A DNA stretch of 64,000 nt from SAR92 clade bacterium. Lineage in GTDB: Bacteria > Pseudomonadota > Gammaproteobacteria > Pseudomonadales > Porticoccaceae. The position numbers and the translations under genes are program-made. The DNA is taken from assembly GCA_014381985.1 (NCBI GenBank), contig JACNKP010000023.1, forward strand, positions 62,001 to 126,000, written 5' to 3'. Below, piece by piece: positions 8,185 through 15,993 of this stretch. Within the stretch, counting starts at the first letter, position 1; every line of letters begins with the position of its first letter. The notes beneath the pieces were generated by a model. That model ran no database searches. It was given only the letters and a program-made list of their open reading frames with translations, and was not told the DNA's origin.

Positions 8185-10260
8185 ATGACGGATCAAGACA
8201 ATAAAAATAAGCCTATCAGTAGTGTCGATTTCAGTCCGATAGAGACGGGTTTGGAGCAAAAATCTGCTCCTATCTCCTTAGGAATGAAGATCCTAACGGG
8301 TCTCATGACAGCTGCCATTGTTATTATGGGCTACCTTTACTCAGCCAAAGCGGTTATTTTCAACGTTGATCCTATGGATGCAGATATTGAGATTAAAGGG
8401 CTATCATTTCACATTGGTGACAACTATTTACTGCTAAAAGGTGATTATGCCATTACGGCGACTCATCCTGGTTACTACCCTTTGAATTACCCACTGATGG
8501 TGAGCGACGAAGACAATCAAGAGGTCGCATTGGCACTGAGCCCACTTCCCGGCAATTTAGAGGTCACTTCTGAACTATCAACTATAAATGTCACTATGGA
8601 TGGGGCAACTCTAGCAACCGTTCCAGGATTACTCACGGGTATAAATCGTGGTCGTCACCGTTTTACGTTTAGCAAGCGTCGCTACTTTCCTCTTGTCAAA
8701 GAAGTTGATATTCAAGGGTTGGATATCACACAACAGATCAGCCTTGTATTGCAGCCAGCCTGGGGGCAGATGCTATTCACATCCAAACCGATAGGCGCTG
8801 CGGTGAGCATAGATGGAGAGATTGTAGGCAAAACACCGATGACAATAGAGGTTTTAGAAACCGGCAGTGAACTCACATTAGATTATCCTGGCTACAAAAC
8901 CTTCACCAAAGCCGTTACCCTCAAAGCGGGTACTACCGCTGAACACCCCCTAGTTTTATTAGATGTCTCAGATGGCACGCTCCAGATTGCAACGATGCCC
9001 GCGGGAGCAACCGTCACCTTAGATAAAATATTTTTAGGGCTTTCACCATTAAAGGTAGATGTCCCGCCCTTCAACGACCAAATCCTCGAGTTTTTCCTTG
9101 ATGGGTATTTAAAAGCCAGTAGGACGGTCAAGGCCGAACCGGAAAAGGTCTCGGTCATTGATCTTAGGTTAAAACCCAATATTGGCAGTATTTCTGTGAG
9201 GGTTAGCCCTGAGAATGCAAAAATAACAGTGAATGGACGCTCACTAGGGGCAGGCAGTCAGACACTCTCTTTACCTGCAAAACCGCATACATTAGAAGTG
9301 AGCATAGCCGGTTACGAAACGCAGATCGTGCAGATCACTCCACGCCCAGACCAACAGCAAGACCTAAATATTAAGCTACTAACACTACAGCAAGCCTACT
9401 GGTCATCACGGCCCTCGGTCATCAAGAGTACGGTGGGTTCTGAATTAAGGTTATTTCAACCTGACCAATCCTTTACTCTTGGCGCCCCCCGCAGACAACC
9501 AGGGCGTCGTGCTAACGAAGTTGAACGGTGGGTCCGATTAGAGCGTCCCTTTTATTTAGGTTCTAAAGAAATTAGCAATGCTCAGTTTCGCCTCTGGAAG
9601 GAGGAACATAGTTCAGGTGCCATAAGAGGCATGAGCCTAGATATGCGAGATCAACCCGCGGTCAAACTAAGTTGGGAAGACGCTGCCTTATTTTGTAATT
9701 GGCTCAGTAAGAAGGAAGGTTTGCCAAGCTTCTACCAAATTCAAGACGGAGAAGTCACAGGCTTTGATTGGCAGTCCCACGGTTATCGACTCCCCACTGA
9801 GGCCGAATGGGCTTGGGCCGCCAAGATTAATAATCAGGGCGACACTATCGTATTTCCTTGGGAAAATGGCCTCTACCCACCAACCAGTGCCGTCGCTAAT
9901 TACGCCGATAAAAGTGCGTTGGGTTTTCTTCCTTTTACCATCGCAAACTACAATGATAGCTATGCAGTATCCGCCAATATTGGTAGCTTTAGTCCCAATA
10001 TGAAAAGTCTCTACAATATGAGCGGTAATGTCGCAGAATGGGTGAATGATTATTATGAGGTACGACTTCATCGAGGAGAGCCTATAGTAGACCCAAGAGG
10101 AGCAGAGTCAGGGAGCAGGCACGTGATTCGCGGAGCGAGCTGGGCATTGGGTTCTCGCACAGACCTTCGCTTAAGTTTTCGTGAGGCTGGTAGTGATGGG
10201 CGAGTCGATGTAGGCTTTAGATTAGCGCGCTATGTTGATCAGCCAGGAGTCACACCATGA
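8185..10260 (+). CDS. PEGA-repeat protein with C-terminal SUMF1/FGE-fold domain
   Basis: 691 residues: a short cytoplasmic tail, one TM segment near 35-55, about five PEGA-type beta modules (for example SKPIGAAVSIDGEIVGKTP and TMPAGATVTLDKIFLGLSP), and a C-terminal formylglycine-generating-enzyme fold from about residue 420. That domain carries YRLPTEAEWAWAA, NMSGNVAEWVNDYY, IRGASW and VGFRLAR. The pair of active-site cysteines of true FGE, which follow the RGGSW-like motif, is missing: RGASWALGSRTD. It is therefore more likely a binding or PvdO-like domain than a sulfatase activator. A 152-bp spacer precedes the gene, the largest inside the cluster. Confidence 0.85.
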   Translation: MTDQDNKNKPISSVDFSPIETGLEQKSAPISLGMKILTGLMTAAIVIMGYLYSAKAVIFNVDPMDADIEIKGLSFHIGDNYLLLKGDYAITATHPGYYPLNYPLMVSDEDNQEVALALSPLPGNLEVTSELSTINVTMDGATLATVPGLLTGINRGRHRFTFSKRRYFPLVKEVDIQGLDITQQISLVLQPAWGQMLFTSKPIGAAVSIDGEIVGKTPMTIEVLETGSELTLDYPGYKTFTKAVTLKAGTTAEHPLVLLDVSDGTLQIATMPAGATVTLDKIFLGLSPLKVDVPPFNDQILEFFLDGYLKASRTVKAEPEKVSVIDLRLKPNIGSISVRVSPENAKITVNGRSLGAGSQTLSLPAKPHTLEVSIAGYETQIVQITPRPDQQQDLNIKLLTLQQAYWSSRPSVIKSTVGSELRLFQPDQSFTLGAPRRQPGRRANEVERWVRLERPFYLGSKEISNAQFRLWKEEHSSGAIRGMSLDMRDQPAVKLSWEDAALFCNWLSKKEGLPSFYQIQDGEVTGFDWQSHGYRLPTEAEWAWAAKINNQGDTIVFPWENGLYPPTSAVANYADKSALGFLPFTIANYNDSYAVSANIGSFSPNMKSLYNMSGNVAEWVNDYYEVRLHRGEPIVDPRGAESGSRHVIRGASWALGSRTDLRLSFREAGSDGRVDVGFRLARYVDQPGVTP

Positions 10261-10475
10261 GACTAGCATTAGCACTCTTAATGTTGCCTTTGTTGGGTTT
10301 TAGCCAGCAACCCACTGAACCCTCCGACCCCTTGGTGGTTGTCGATTCAGCAGCGACAACTCTAGAGGTGCCGGATAAAGAGGTATCGTCAGATGAAGAC
10401 CAGGAAGCTGCTGACTTTAAACCGACTGAGGAGATTTCAGAAGATTTCCCAATCCCACTTCCTTATGATATTTAA
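10257..10475 (+). CDS. small acidic exported protein
   Basis: 72 residues; the ATG overlaps the preceding TGA by 4 nt and has AGGAG at 7-nt spacing, so it is a real coupled gene despite its size. A short signal peptide (MRLALALLMLPLLGFSQ) is followed by an acidic, proline-containing tail (SSDEDQEAADF, DFPIPLPYDI) with no cysteine. No family is recognised. Lying directly between the PEGA protein and the ExbB-like subunit, it may be an accessory peptide of the same complex; that is inference from position only. Confidence 0.62.
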   Translation: MRLALALLMLPLLGFSQQPTEPSDPLVVVDSAATTLEVPDKEVSSDEDQEAADFKPTEEISEDFPIPLPYDI

Positions 10476-10522
10476 CCCCAAGAAGATAAATTTCACAGCC
10501 ACGAGAAATAAGGGAATAGCCA

Positions 10523-11329
10523 ATGAAAAGCCCGACAGATAAAACAACCAACGAAATGTTTTTCCAGCTAATTGCATTGCTGTTGTCGATTATTATTATC
10601 CATACTATTTTCGTTACCGTGGTCAGACCCAATGCTGAGAGCACGATACAACGTCACGCAGAAATGGCTGCAGCGGGAGAAGAGTATGAAGTGCCACGGT
10701 CTTTCTTTATTGTGATCAAAGATTTAGAACAGGAGTCCTGTTTTATTTTAATGTTTTGGGCTCTGTCTATTATGGGCTATAAAACTCGCACTGCTGTTCG
10801 AGAAAAAGCGATGCTTAATTTACCGCTTGTGAGTATTGCCGAGGGCACCAGGGTATTGCCAGATGATGCAGGTCAACTGGCACGGCCGTTGCAGTCCCTG
10901 CCGTCAACACAGCGCGGTTATCTTCTACCTCGCGCTCTTCAAACCGCGCTCTCTCGATTTGAAGTGACCGATAGTGTGCAATTTGCGGCTGAGGCGGTCA
11001 GTAATGTTTGTGATACGGAAAATGACCGGCTTGACTCAGAGTTATCAATGGTTCGTTATATCACCTGGGCCATACCGTCTATCGGCTTCATCGGCACGGT
11101 ACGTGGAATCGGTGCTGCACTAGGGCAGGCCCATGAGGCCATGCAAGGTAATATCGCTGGCGTCACCAGCAGCCTAGGAGTGGCCTTTAACTCAACGTTT
11201 ATTGCTCTTCTAATCAGTATGGTTGTGATGTTCTATATGCACCAGCTGCAGTTGATACAGGAGCGTCTGGTGCTAGATTCCCAATCCTATTGCGAAAACA
11301 ATTTACTTCGTTTTTTAAAAGCTAAATAA
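10523..11329 (+). CDS. MotA/TolQ/ExbB-type channel subunit
   Basis: 268-residue inner-membrane protein. The ATG has AAGGGA 8 nt upstream. TM segments: residues 9-33 (LIALLLSIIIIHTIFVTVV), about 70-88 (SCFILMFWALSIMGY), and two near 178-240. The family core is visible as IPSIGFIGTVRGIGAAL and SLGVAFNSTFIALLISMVVMF, matching the two conserved helices that line the proton path in ExbB, TolQ and MotA. Such subunits work only with an ExbD/TolR/MotB-like partner; no ordinary exbD/tolR gene is adjacent, but the two VWA proteins downstream carry an ExbD-like TM helix. Predicted role is a proton- or sodium-driven motor for the cluster. Confidence 0.87.
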   Translation: MKSPTDKTTNEMFFQLIALLLSIIIIHTIFVTVVRPNAESTIQRHAEMAAAGEEYEVPRSFFIVIKDLEQESCFILMFWALSIMGYKTRTAVREKAMLNLPLVSIAEGTRVLPDDAGQLARPLQSLPSTQRGYLLPRALQTALSRFEVTDSVQFAAEAVSNVCDTENDRLDSELSMVRYITWAIPSIGFIGTVRGIGAALGQAHEAMQGNIAGVTSSLGVAFNSTFIALLISMVVMFYMHQLQLIQERLVLDSQSYCENNLLRFLKAK

Positions 11330-11343
11330 GTATCGGATCACAG

Positions 11344-12633
11344 ATGTCACTAGCTGTTTTAGAACTCAACGATCAGGCGTTGCTCATTCATACTGAGCAG
11401 GGCCAAAGCATCAGTGAGCCCGGTTTTGCCCAATTAACAAGCAAAGGCATTGAAACCGGTGAAGTCGCTCGAAGCATAGCGTGGCGGTCACCCCAGTCGA
11501 GTTTTAATCAGTATTGGCGTCAACTTAATCAACTTCCACTGCCTAGCAACCAACGCTGGGCACGACATAACGCTGATATCGCATTCGCTCAAATTGAGCA
11601 GCTCTTAAATGCTACCGCTGCGCCGGAAAAATTAATTCTTAGTGTTCCTGGTAGTTTCTCCGACGAACAAATGTCATTAGTAACAGGATTAATCGACGCA
11701 TCTTCAAGTCAACTGTACGCCGTAATCGATAGTGCTCTAGCCGCTGGATTGGATTGTCAGAATCAGACTTGGATCGTAGAATTACAGCTTCATCAAACAG
11801 TTGTGAGTCTTATCCAACCTCAAGATAAGGGTACTCAGGGTTCAATTGAAGTCGTGCAACAAGAGCTTATTCCCGATCTAGGCATCATGACAATTTACAA
11901 CTCAGTTGCCCGACATATCAGTAACAGCTTAGTCACCGATTACCGCTATGACCCCTTACACAATTCCGAGGGCGAGCAAACTATTTATGACCAAATACCC
12001 ACTTGGCTATCGACTTTAACAGTTAAGCCGGAGGTCACCATTAGCATAAGTTCCCCCAAGGGAGAGCTTCCCTTGGTATTACGTAAACATAAAATAGAAG
12101 AATTAATTGAAGGTCGGTTGGCTAAACTGACTGAAATTCTTGAAAGCACTGAAAAAAATGATGTGGTTTTTACGCATAGTGGAGCCATTATTGGCCGGCT
12201 AGTATCTCGCTTTGCAACTGCGCGGCTACTTAGTGCTGATCAGGGATGCCGAAATTGTTTTTCAGTCCAACAGGAAATCGCTTTAGAAAGTGAGCAATTG
12301 CATCGTATTAGATCATTAAAGACGGGCTTATTATTAGACGGAATAACGACCAATCAAACCCATCAGTCAGCCTATGCAACTCACTTGCTATATAACAATC
12401 AGGCATGGCCGCTGGCAGCAGCGATTAGCATTTATCTAAAGAATGATCAGCTTTCTTTAAAGTCCGGGGCAGATAAAGACGCGACTCTAGCGCTCATGAT
12501 TACAGATTCAGAATTAGGTGTACTTTACCAGCAACCCGGCAACGAGGTACTACTCCCTAAGAGCTCTCAGCCCGGTGGTTCAATTGTCATTGCAGGCCAT
12601 AAAGTTAAATTAATCGAGGTTAATAATGGCTAG
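11344..12633 (+). CDS. actin/Hsp70-like (ASKHA-fold) protein
   Basis: 429 residues, no signal peptide, so cytoplasmic. The layout follows the Hsp70/actin superfamily: an N-terminal strand pair (SLAVLELNDQALLIHTEQG), a segment ADIAFAQIEQLL then LILSVPGSFSDEQM, a phosphate-2-like region (WIVELQLHQTVVSLIQ), and an adenosine-like stretch (VVFTHSGAIIGRLVSRF). The glycines and acid residues that bind ATP phosphates in DnaK are largely not kept, so ATP binding is doubtful. It sits between the ExbB-like gene and the VWA pair and overlaps the next start by 8 nt. Similar proteins recur beside VWA genes in gammaproteobacteria as far as I recall; none has a known function. Confidence 0.62.
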   Translation: MSLAVLELNDQALLIHTEQGQSISEPGFAQLTSKGIETGEVARSIAWRSPQSSFNQYWRQLNQLPLPSNQRWARHNADIAFAQIEQLLNATAAPEKLILSVPGSFSDEQMSLVTGLIDASSSQLYAVIDSALAAGLDCQNQTWIVELQLHQTVVSLIQPQDKGTQGSIEVVQQELIPDLGIMTIYNSVARHISNSLVTDYRYDPLHNSEGEQTIYDQIPTWLSTLTVKPEVTISISSPKGELPLVLRKHKIEELIEGRLAKLTEILESTEKNDVVFTHSGAIIGRLVSRFATARLLSADQGCRNCFSVQQEIALESEQLHRIRSLKTGLLLDGITTNQTHQSAYATHLLYNNQAWPLAAAISIYLKNDQLSLKSGADKDATLALMITDSELGVLYQQPGNEVLLPKSSQPGGSIVIAGHKVKLIEVNNG

Positions 12634-13681
12634 AAAACGGCGCAATATCGCCTTTAGCTTGTCCTTTCTCGATATTATGGCCTGCGGTTTTGGTGCTGTG
12701 ACACTCCTATTTTTGATCCTACGCCACAACGCCACTGAAGTAATAACCCCAGATGAAAGCCTCGCAGCTGAGGTTGATCTATTACAAATGGATATTCAGC
12801 AAGCCACGGAGGAAAGAGCTGTATTACTCAATAGTTTAGATAAGATTAAATTAGACCTTGTGCAAGCACAGGGCTTGTCCGCAAGAGTCATTACAGAGCT
12901 GGAGGAGCAAGAGAATAGCATCCAAGAAGACCCTAATAATATGGACAAGCTTCGCCAGCAAGTTGAACAGTTAGAGGAAGAAACTGCTCAGATGGAAGAG
13001 ATTGAATTTGGTGACACAGTACGAAAATTTAGTGGCGATGGAGTCAGGCAATATCTTACCGGCCTCAAATTAGGCGGCGAGCGGGTACTTATCTTAGTGG
13101 ACGGCTCTGCCAGTATGTTAGCCGATACAGTGGTAAATGCACTGCGAAGACGAAATATGGACGACGACCAAAAACAACAATCAGTGAAATGGCAGTGGAC
13201 AATGCGTACGGTAGAATGGTTACTGGCACAGTTGCCGCCAAGTAGTCGCTATCAAGTCTATATTTTTAATGCTGAAGCAACTCCAGTTAGCCCAGATACA
13301 GATGGTATATGGCTTGATGCTGCAGACTCGTTGGCCCTTGAAACTTCAGTGCGCGACCTTAGCAATCATGCCCCTAACTCCGGCACCAGTTTAGTCAATG
13401 CGTTTAGTGTCTTAGCCGAGTTTGATGATCAGCCTGATAATATTTTTCTACTCACAGACGGTCTGCCAACAATGAGTGAAACCGCCCCCAAAAAATATAT
13501 GGTTACTGGCGGTCAAAGACGTAAGCATTTTAACGTTGCGCTGACGAAGATCCCTGCGGGTATTTCGGTTAATACTATTTTATTTCCCATGGAAGGTGAC
13601 CCTGAGGCCGCGGCACTTTATTGGCAGTTAGCTTTAGATACTGAAGGTGCGTTTATAGCGCCATCAAGAGATTGGCCATAA
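12626..13681 (+). CDS. membrane-anchored VWA protein with ExbD-like TM helix (1)
   Basis: 351 residues: basic start (MARKRR), one TM helix at about 11-33 containing FLDIMACGFGAV, a coiled coil at about 42-128, then a von Willebrand A domain from about 152. The MIDAS metal site is intact: DGSAS at 159-163, SGTSLVNA for the threonine loop, and LLTDGLPT for the aspartate. The TM motif F-L-D-I-M aligns with P-F-I-D-V-M of ExbD and P-L-L-D-V-L of TolR, whose Asp carries protons, placing Asp16 in the equivalent site. The start overlaps the previous gene. Predicted periplasmic ligand-binding partner of the ExbB-like channel. Confidence 0.82.
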   Translation: MARKRRNIAFSLSFLDIMACGFGAVTLLFLILRHNATEVITPDESLAAEVDLLQMDIQQATEERAVLLNSLDKIKLDLVQAQGLSARVITELEEQENSIQEDPNNMDKLRQQVEQLEEETAQMEEIEFGDTVRKFSGDGVRQYLTGLKLGGERVLILVDGSASMLADTVVNALRRRNMDDDQKQQSVKWQWTMRTVEWLLAQLPPSSRYQVYIFNAEATPVSPDTDGIWLDAADSLALETSVRDLSNHAPNSGTSLVNAFSVLAEFDDQPDNIFLLTDGLPTMSETAPKKYMVTGGQRRKHFNVALTKIPAGISVNTILFPMEGDPEAAALYWQLALDTEGAFIAPSRDWP

Positions 13682-14670
13682 TGAGAAAACAACGCCGAGA
13701 GTTGCAAGAAGCCAGCATTTCCTTTCTAGATGTCATTAGCTGTGGTTTTGGCGCTATCGTGCTGTTGTTAGTCATCGCCAAAGTGGGTGATCCTTCGGCT
13801 CTAGAAGATGCGGAGAAAAAGTTACTCGGGTCAGTCAAAAGTCATCAAGAGCGCTTATTTGAAATAAGGGGTGAATCGGTCATTTTGGATCAGCGTTTAC
13901 AATCCCGTAAACAGCAACTTTCCGAACTTTCCGAACGCGTTGCCCGATTGAAGGAAAAACTAGCCAGTGTGGCTAAACAGTCTGACCAACTGTCGCAATC
14001 CAAAATCAGAGAAAGAGAGCAATTGCAGCTTGTGCTGCAGGTGTTAACCGAAGAGATGCAAAGACTTCTTGGGCCTGAATTTCAAAAGAAGAACAAACTC
14101 GTAGGCGGCATCCCAGCAGACAGTGACTACATTATATTTGTGATTGACACCTCCGGCAGCATGCAAAGTGCTGCCTGGCAAAAAGTTCAAATTGAGATGC
14201 TCAATATCCTTGACGTGTACCCTGAAGTTAAGGGCATTCAAGTTTTAAATGATATGGGCCAATATATGTTTAGCGCCTATAAAAACCAATGGATTCCAGA
14301 TAGCCCTAAAATGAGAACTAATATTACAACCAAACTGGCGACCTGGGCACCTTTTAGTAACTCAAGTCCCGTAGAAGGAATAGAGAGTGCCATAAAAGTG
14401 TTTTATAAACCTGGCAGACGCATTAGTATTTATACCTTAGGTGATGACTTTCAAGGAAGTTCGATCAGAAGAGTTGTCAAAGAAATTGATCGACTGAATA
14501 AAGCCAATCGCGGTAGTGATAGACTGGTTCGTATACACGCGATTGGATTTCCAGTTCATTTAAGGCCCGGGGTTTCACCAAGTACCTCCGCGATGCGCTT
14601 TGCTGCTTTAATGAGAGAATTAAGTTACAACAATGGTGGGACCTTTATCGGTTTAAATAGTCTGCAATAA
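13681..14670 (+). CDS. membrane-anchored VWA protein with ExbD-like TM helix (2)
   Basis: A paralogue of the preceding protein: basic start, TM helix at about 12-34 with FLDVISCGFGAI, a long coiled coil at about 42-130 and a VWA domain from about 147. MIDAS residues: DTSGS at 156-160 and LGDD; the threonine loop is altered (NSSPVEGIESA), so metal binding may be weaker or different. The track opens at TTG 13672, but ATG 13681 overlaps the previous stop as TAATG and gives 329 residues beginning MRKQRRELQ. The conserved TM Asp17 again matches the ExbD/TolR proton site. Probably a heteromeric partner of VWA protein 1. Confidence 0.82.
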   Translation: MRKQRRELQEASISFLDVISCGFGAIVLLLVIAKVGDPSALEDAEKKLLGSVKSHQERLFEIRGESVILDQRLQSRKQQLSELSERVARLKEKLASVAKQSDQLSQSKIREREQLQLVLQVLTEEMQRLLGPEFQKKNKLVGGIPADSDYIIFVIDTSGSMQSAAWQKVQIEMLNILDVYPEVKGIQVLNDMGQYMFSAYKNQWIPDSPKMRTNITTKLATWAPFSNSSPVEGIESAIKVFYKPGRRISIYTLGDDFQGSSIRRVVKEIDRLNKANRGSDRLVRIHAIGFPVHLRPGVSPSTSAMRFAALMRELSYNNGGTFIGLNSLQ

Positions 14671-14714
14671 ACTAAAAATAACACGGGTGTTGTTTTAATA
14701 TGGGAGCATTAGAT

Positions 14715-15320
14715 ATGAAGAAAATAGGCGGCCTAATTCTAATCGTGCTTTTAGCGGGTTGCAGTTCGTCGGCATCTGTAAAAATAACGAGCTCATTCCC
14801 ATCAGTTTTGTCCGAACCTAAGCCCATCGATGCATCCATTCTTATCGAAGATAGCTTCGCCACCTACGTCGGCACACCTAACAAAAATACTACAATCGAT
14901 ATAGGTGCAAGCCAAGTTAATTTGCTCAATAGCGCCTTCTCTGGGCTGTTCGACAATGTTGATTTTGTGACATCTCTAGACCAAGTCACAGCAGAAACCG
15001 ATCTGATAATTACACCCTCTGTTATTGAGGTTCAGCTATCAACCCCTTCTGACAACTATCTCAACGTATTTGAAGTATGGATTAAATATAATCTGGATAT
15101 TCAAGCAAAAGATGGCGCTCTAATAACCAATTGGTTTATGCCCGCCTATGGGAAAACGCCAGATTCATTTATGGCAGACAAAGAGAAGGCCATTGAGCTG
15201 GCAACAATAATCGCATTACGTGATGCCGGGGCCAAACTGATGCTCGATTTTTATCGTATCCCCGCTATAAACGACTGGTTGTCGAGGCAAAATATTAATC
15301 AGGAGTCGCAGTCATTATGA
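14715..15320 (+). CDS. lipoprotein of unknown function
   Basis: About 201 residues. The ATG at 14715 is chosen over 14700 because GGGAG lies 8 nt upstream of it. MKKIGGLILIVLLAGC is a classic lipoprotein signal with LAGC lipobox; the residue after Cys is Ser, consistent with outer-membrane sorting. The mature part (LIEDSFATYVG, ETDLIITPSVIEVQLS, FEVWIKYNLDIQAKDG) is a mixed alpha/beta domain like outer-membrane-associated lipoproteins that recognise partners through a beta sheet. It overlaps the next lipoprotein start by 4 nt (ATGA). Part of the envelope cluster; no specific function can be assigned. Confidence 0.72.
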   Translation: MKKIGGLILIVLLAGCSSSASVKITSSFPSVLSEPKPIDASILIEDSFATYVGTPNKNTTIDIGASQVNLLNSAFSGLFDNVDFVTSLDQVTAETDLIITPSVIEVQLSTPSDNYLNVFEVWIKYNLDIQAKDGALITNWFMPAYGKTPDSFMADKEKAIELATIIALRDAGAKLMLDFYRIPAINDWLSRQNINQESQSL

Positions 15321-15985
15321 CAAAGACGATAGGTAAGCTTGGCGGCCAACTAGGGCTCCTTATAATGCTTCTTAGCGGTTGCTCAGCGACCACAACAATC
15401 GACGAGTACCGCCCCACAGATCAACCTATTGTTTTAAGTGGCGATGAAAAAGTGGTTATTCTGGGTCGGCGAGATGCAGGCCATTATGAAACAGATCGAG
15501 AATTCATTGAATGTGTAAGCGATGAGGTTACGAGCGGCGGCATTAAGGTACTTCCCGAACAGCAGTTTATTGATGCTATCTATCCATGGTTCGAACCACG
15601 AACAGCCCCCAAAGGACTGCCACGTTTAAAGCGGTTAATACAGCAGAATAACGTCAAGGCTAAAATAGATTCACTGTCTATACGTTATCTGGTGTGGTTG
15701 GATGGATCTACCGAAACAACGGGTAAAGGTGGCTCTATGAGTTGCGCTATTGGCCCTGGCGGTGGCGGATGCTTTGGCTTTGCTCAATGGGATAAACTCT
15801 CTGTTTACGAGGCAACAGTCTGGGATCTTGATGAGCTCGTTGAGAAAGGAAAATTACGCGTAGATTCTGAAGGCACCTCCTATTTAATTGGTGTTGTCGC
15901 TCCTATACCACTGTTAACCCCAGTAAAAAATGATGCCTGTGGCAGCCTAGGCAATCAGCTTAAGTTATTTTTCTCGATTAAATAG
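15317..15985 (+). CDS. lipoprotein of unknown function
   Basis: 222 residues; ATGA overlap with the preceding lipoprotein gene. The signal ends in the lipobox LLSGC followed by Ser/Ala, so probably an outer-membrane lipoprotein. The mature chain begins with VVILGRRDAGHYETDREFIECV, a pattern seen in proteins that scan for stress or build small alpha/beta domains, and carries a glycine-rich, cysteine-containing loop (SCAIGPGGGGCFGFAQW) and a later single Cys, so a structural disulfide is plausible. No named family is recognised. Its place between another lipoprotein and an M48 protease suggests an outer-membrane side of the cluster. Confidence 0.7.
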   Translation: MTKTIGKLGGQLGLLIMLLSGCSATTTIDEYRPTDQPIVLSGDEKVVILGRRDAGHYETDREFIECVSDEVTSGGIKVLPEQQFIDAIYPWFEPRTAPKGLPRLKRLIQQNNVKAKIDSLSIRYLVWLDGSTETTGKGGSMSCAIGPGGGGCFGFAQWDKLSVYEATVWDLDELVEKGKLRVDSEGTSYLIGVVAPIPLLTPVKNDACGSLGNQLKLFFSIK

Positions 15986-15993
15986 ATAACATA

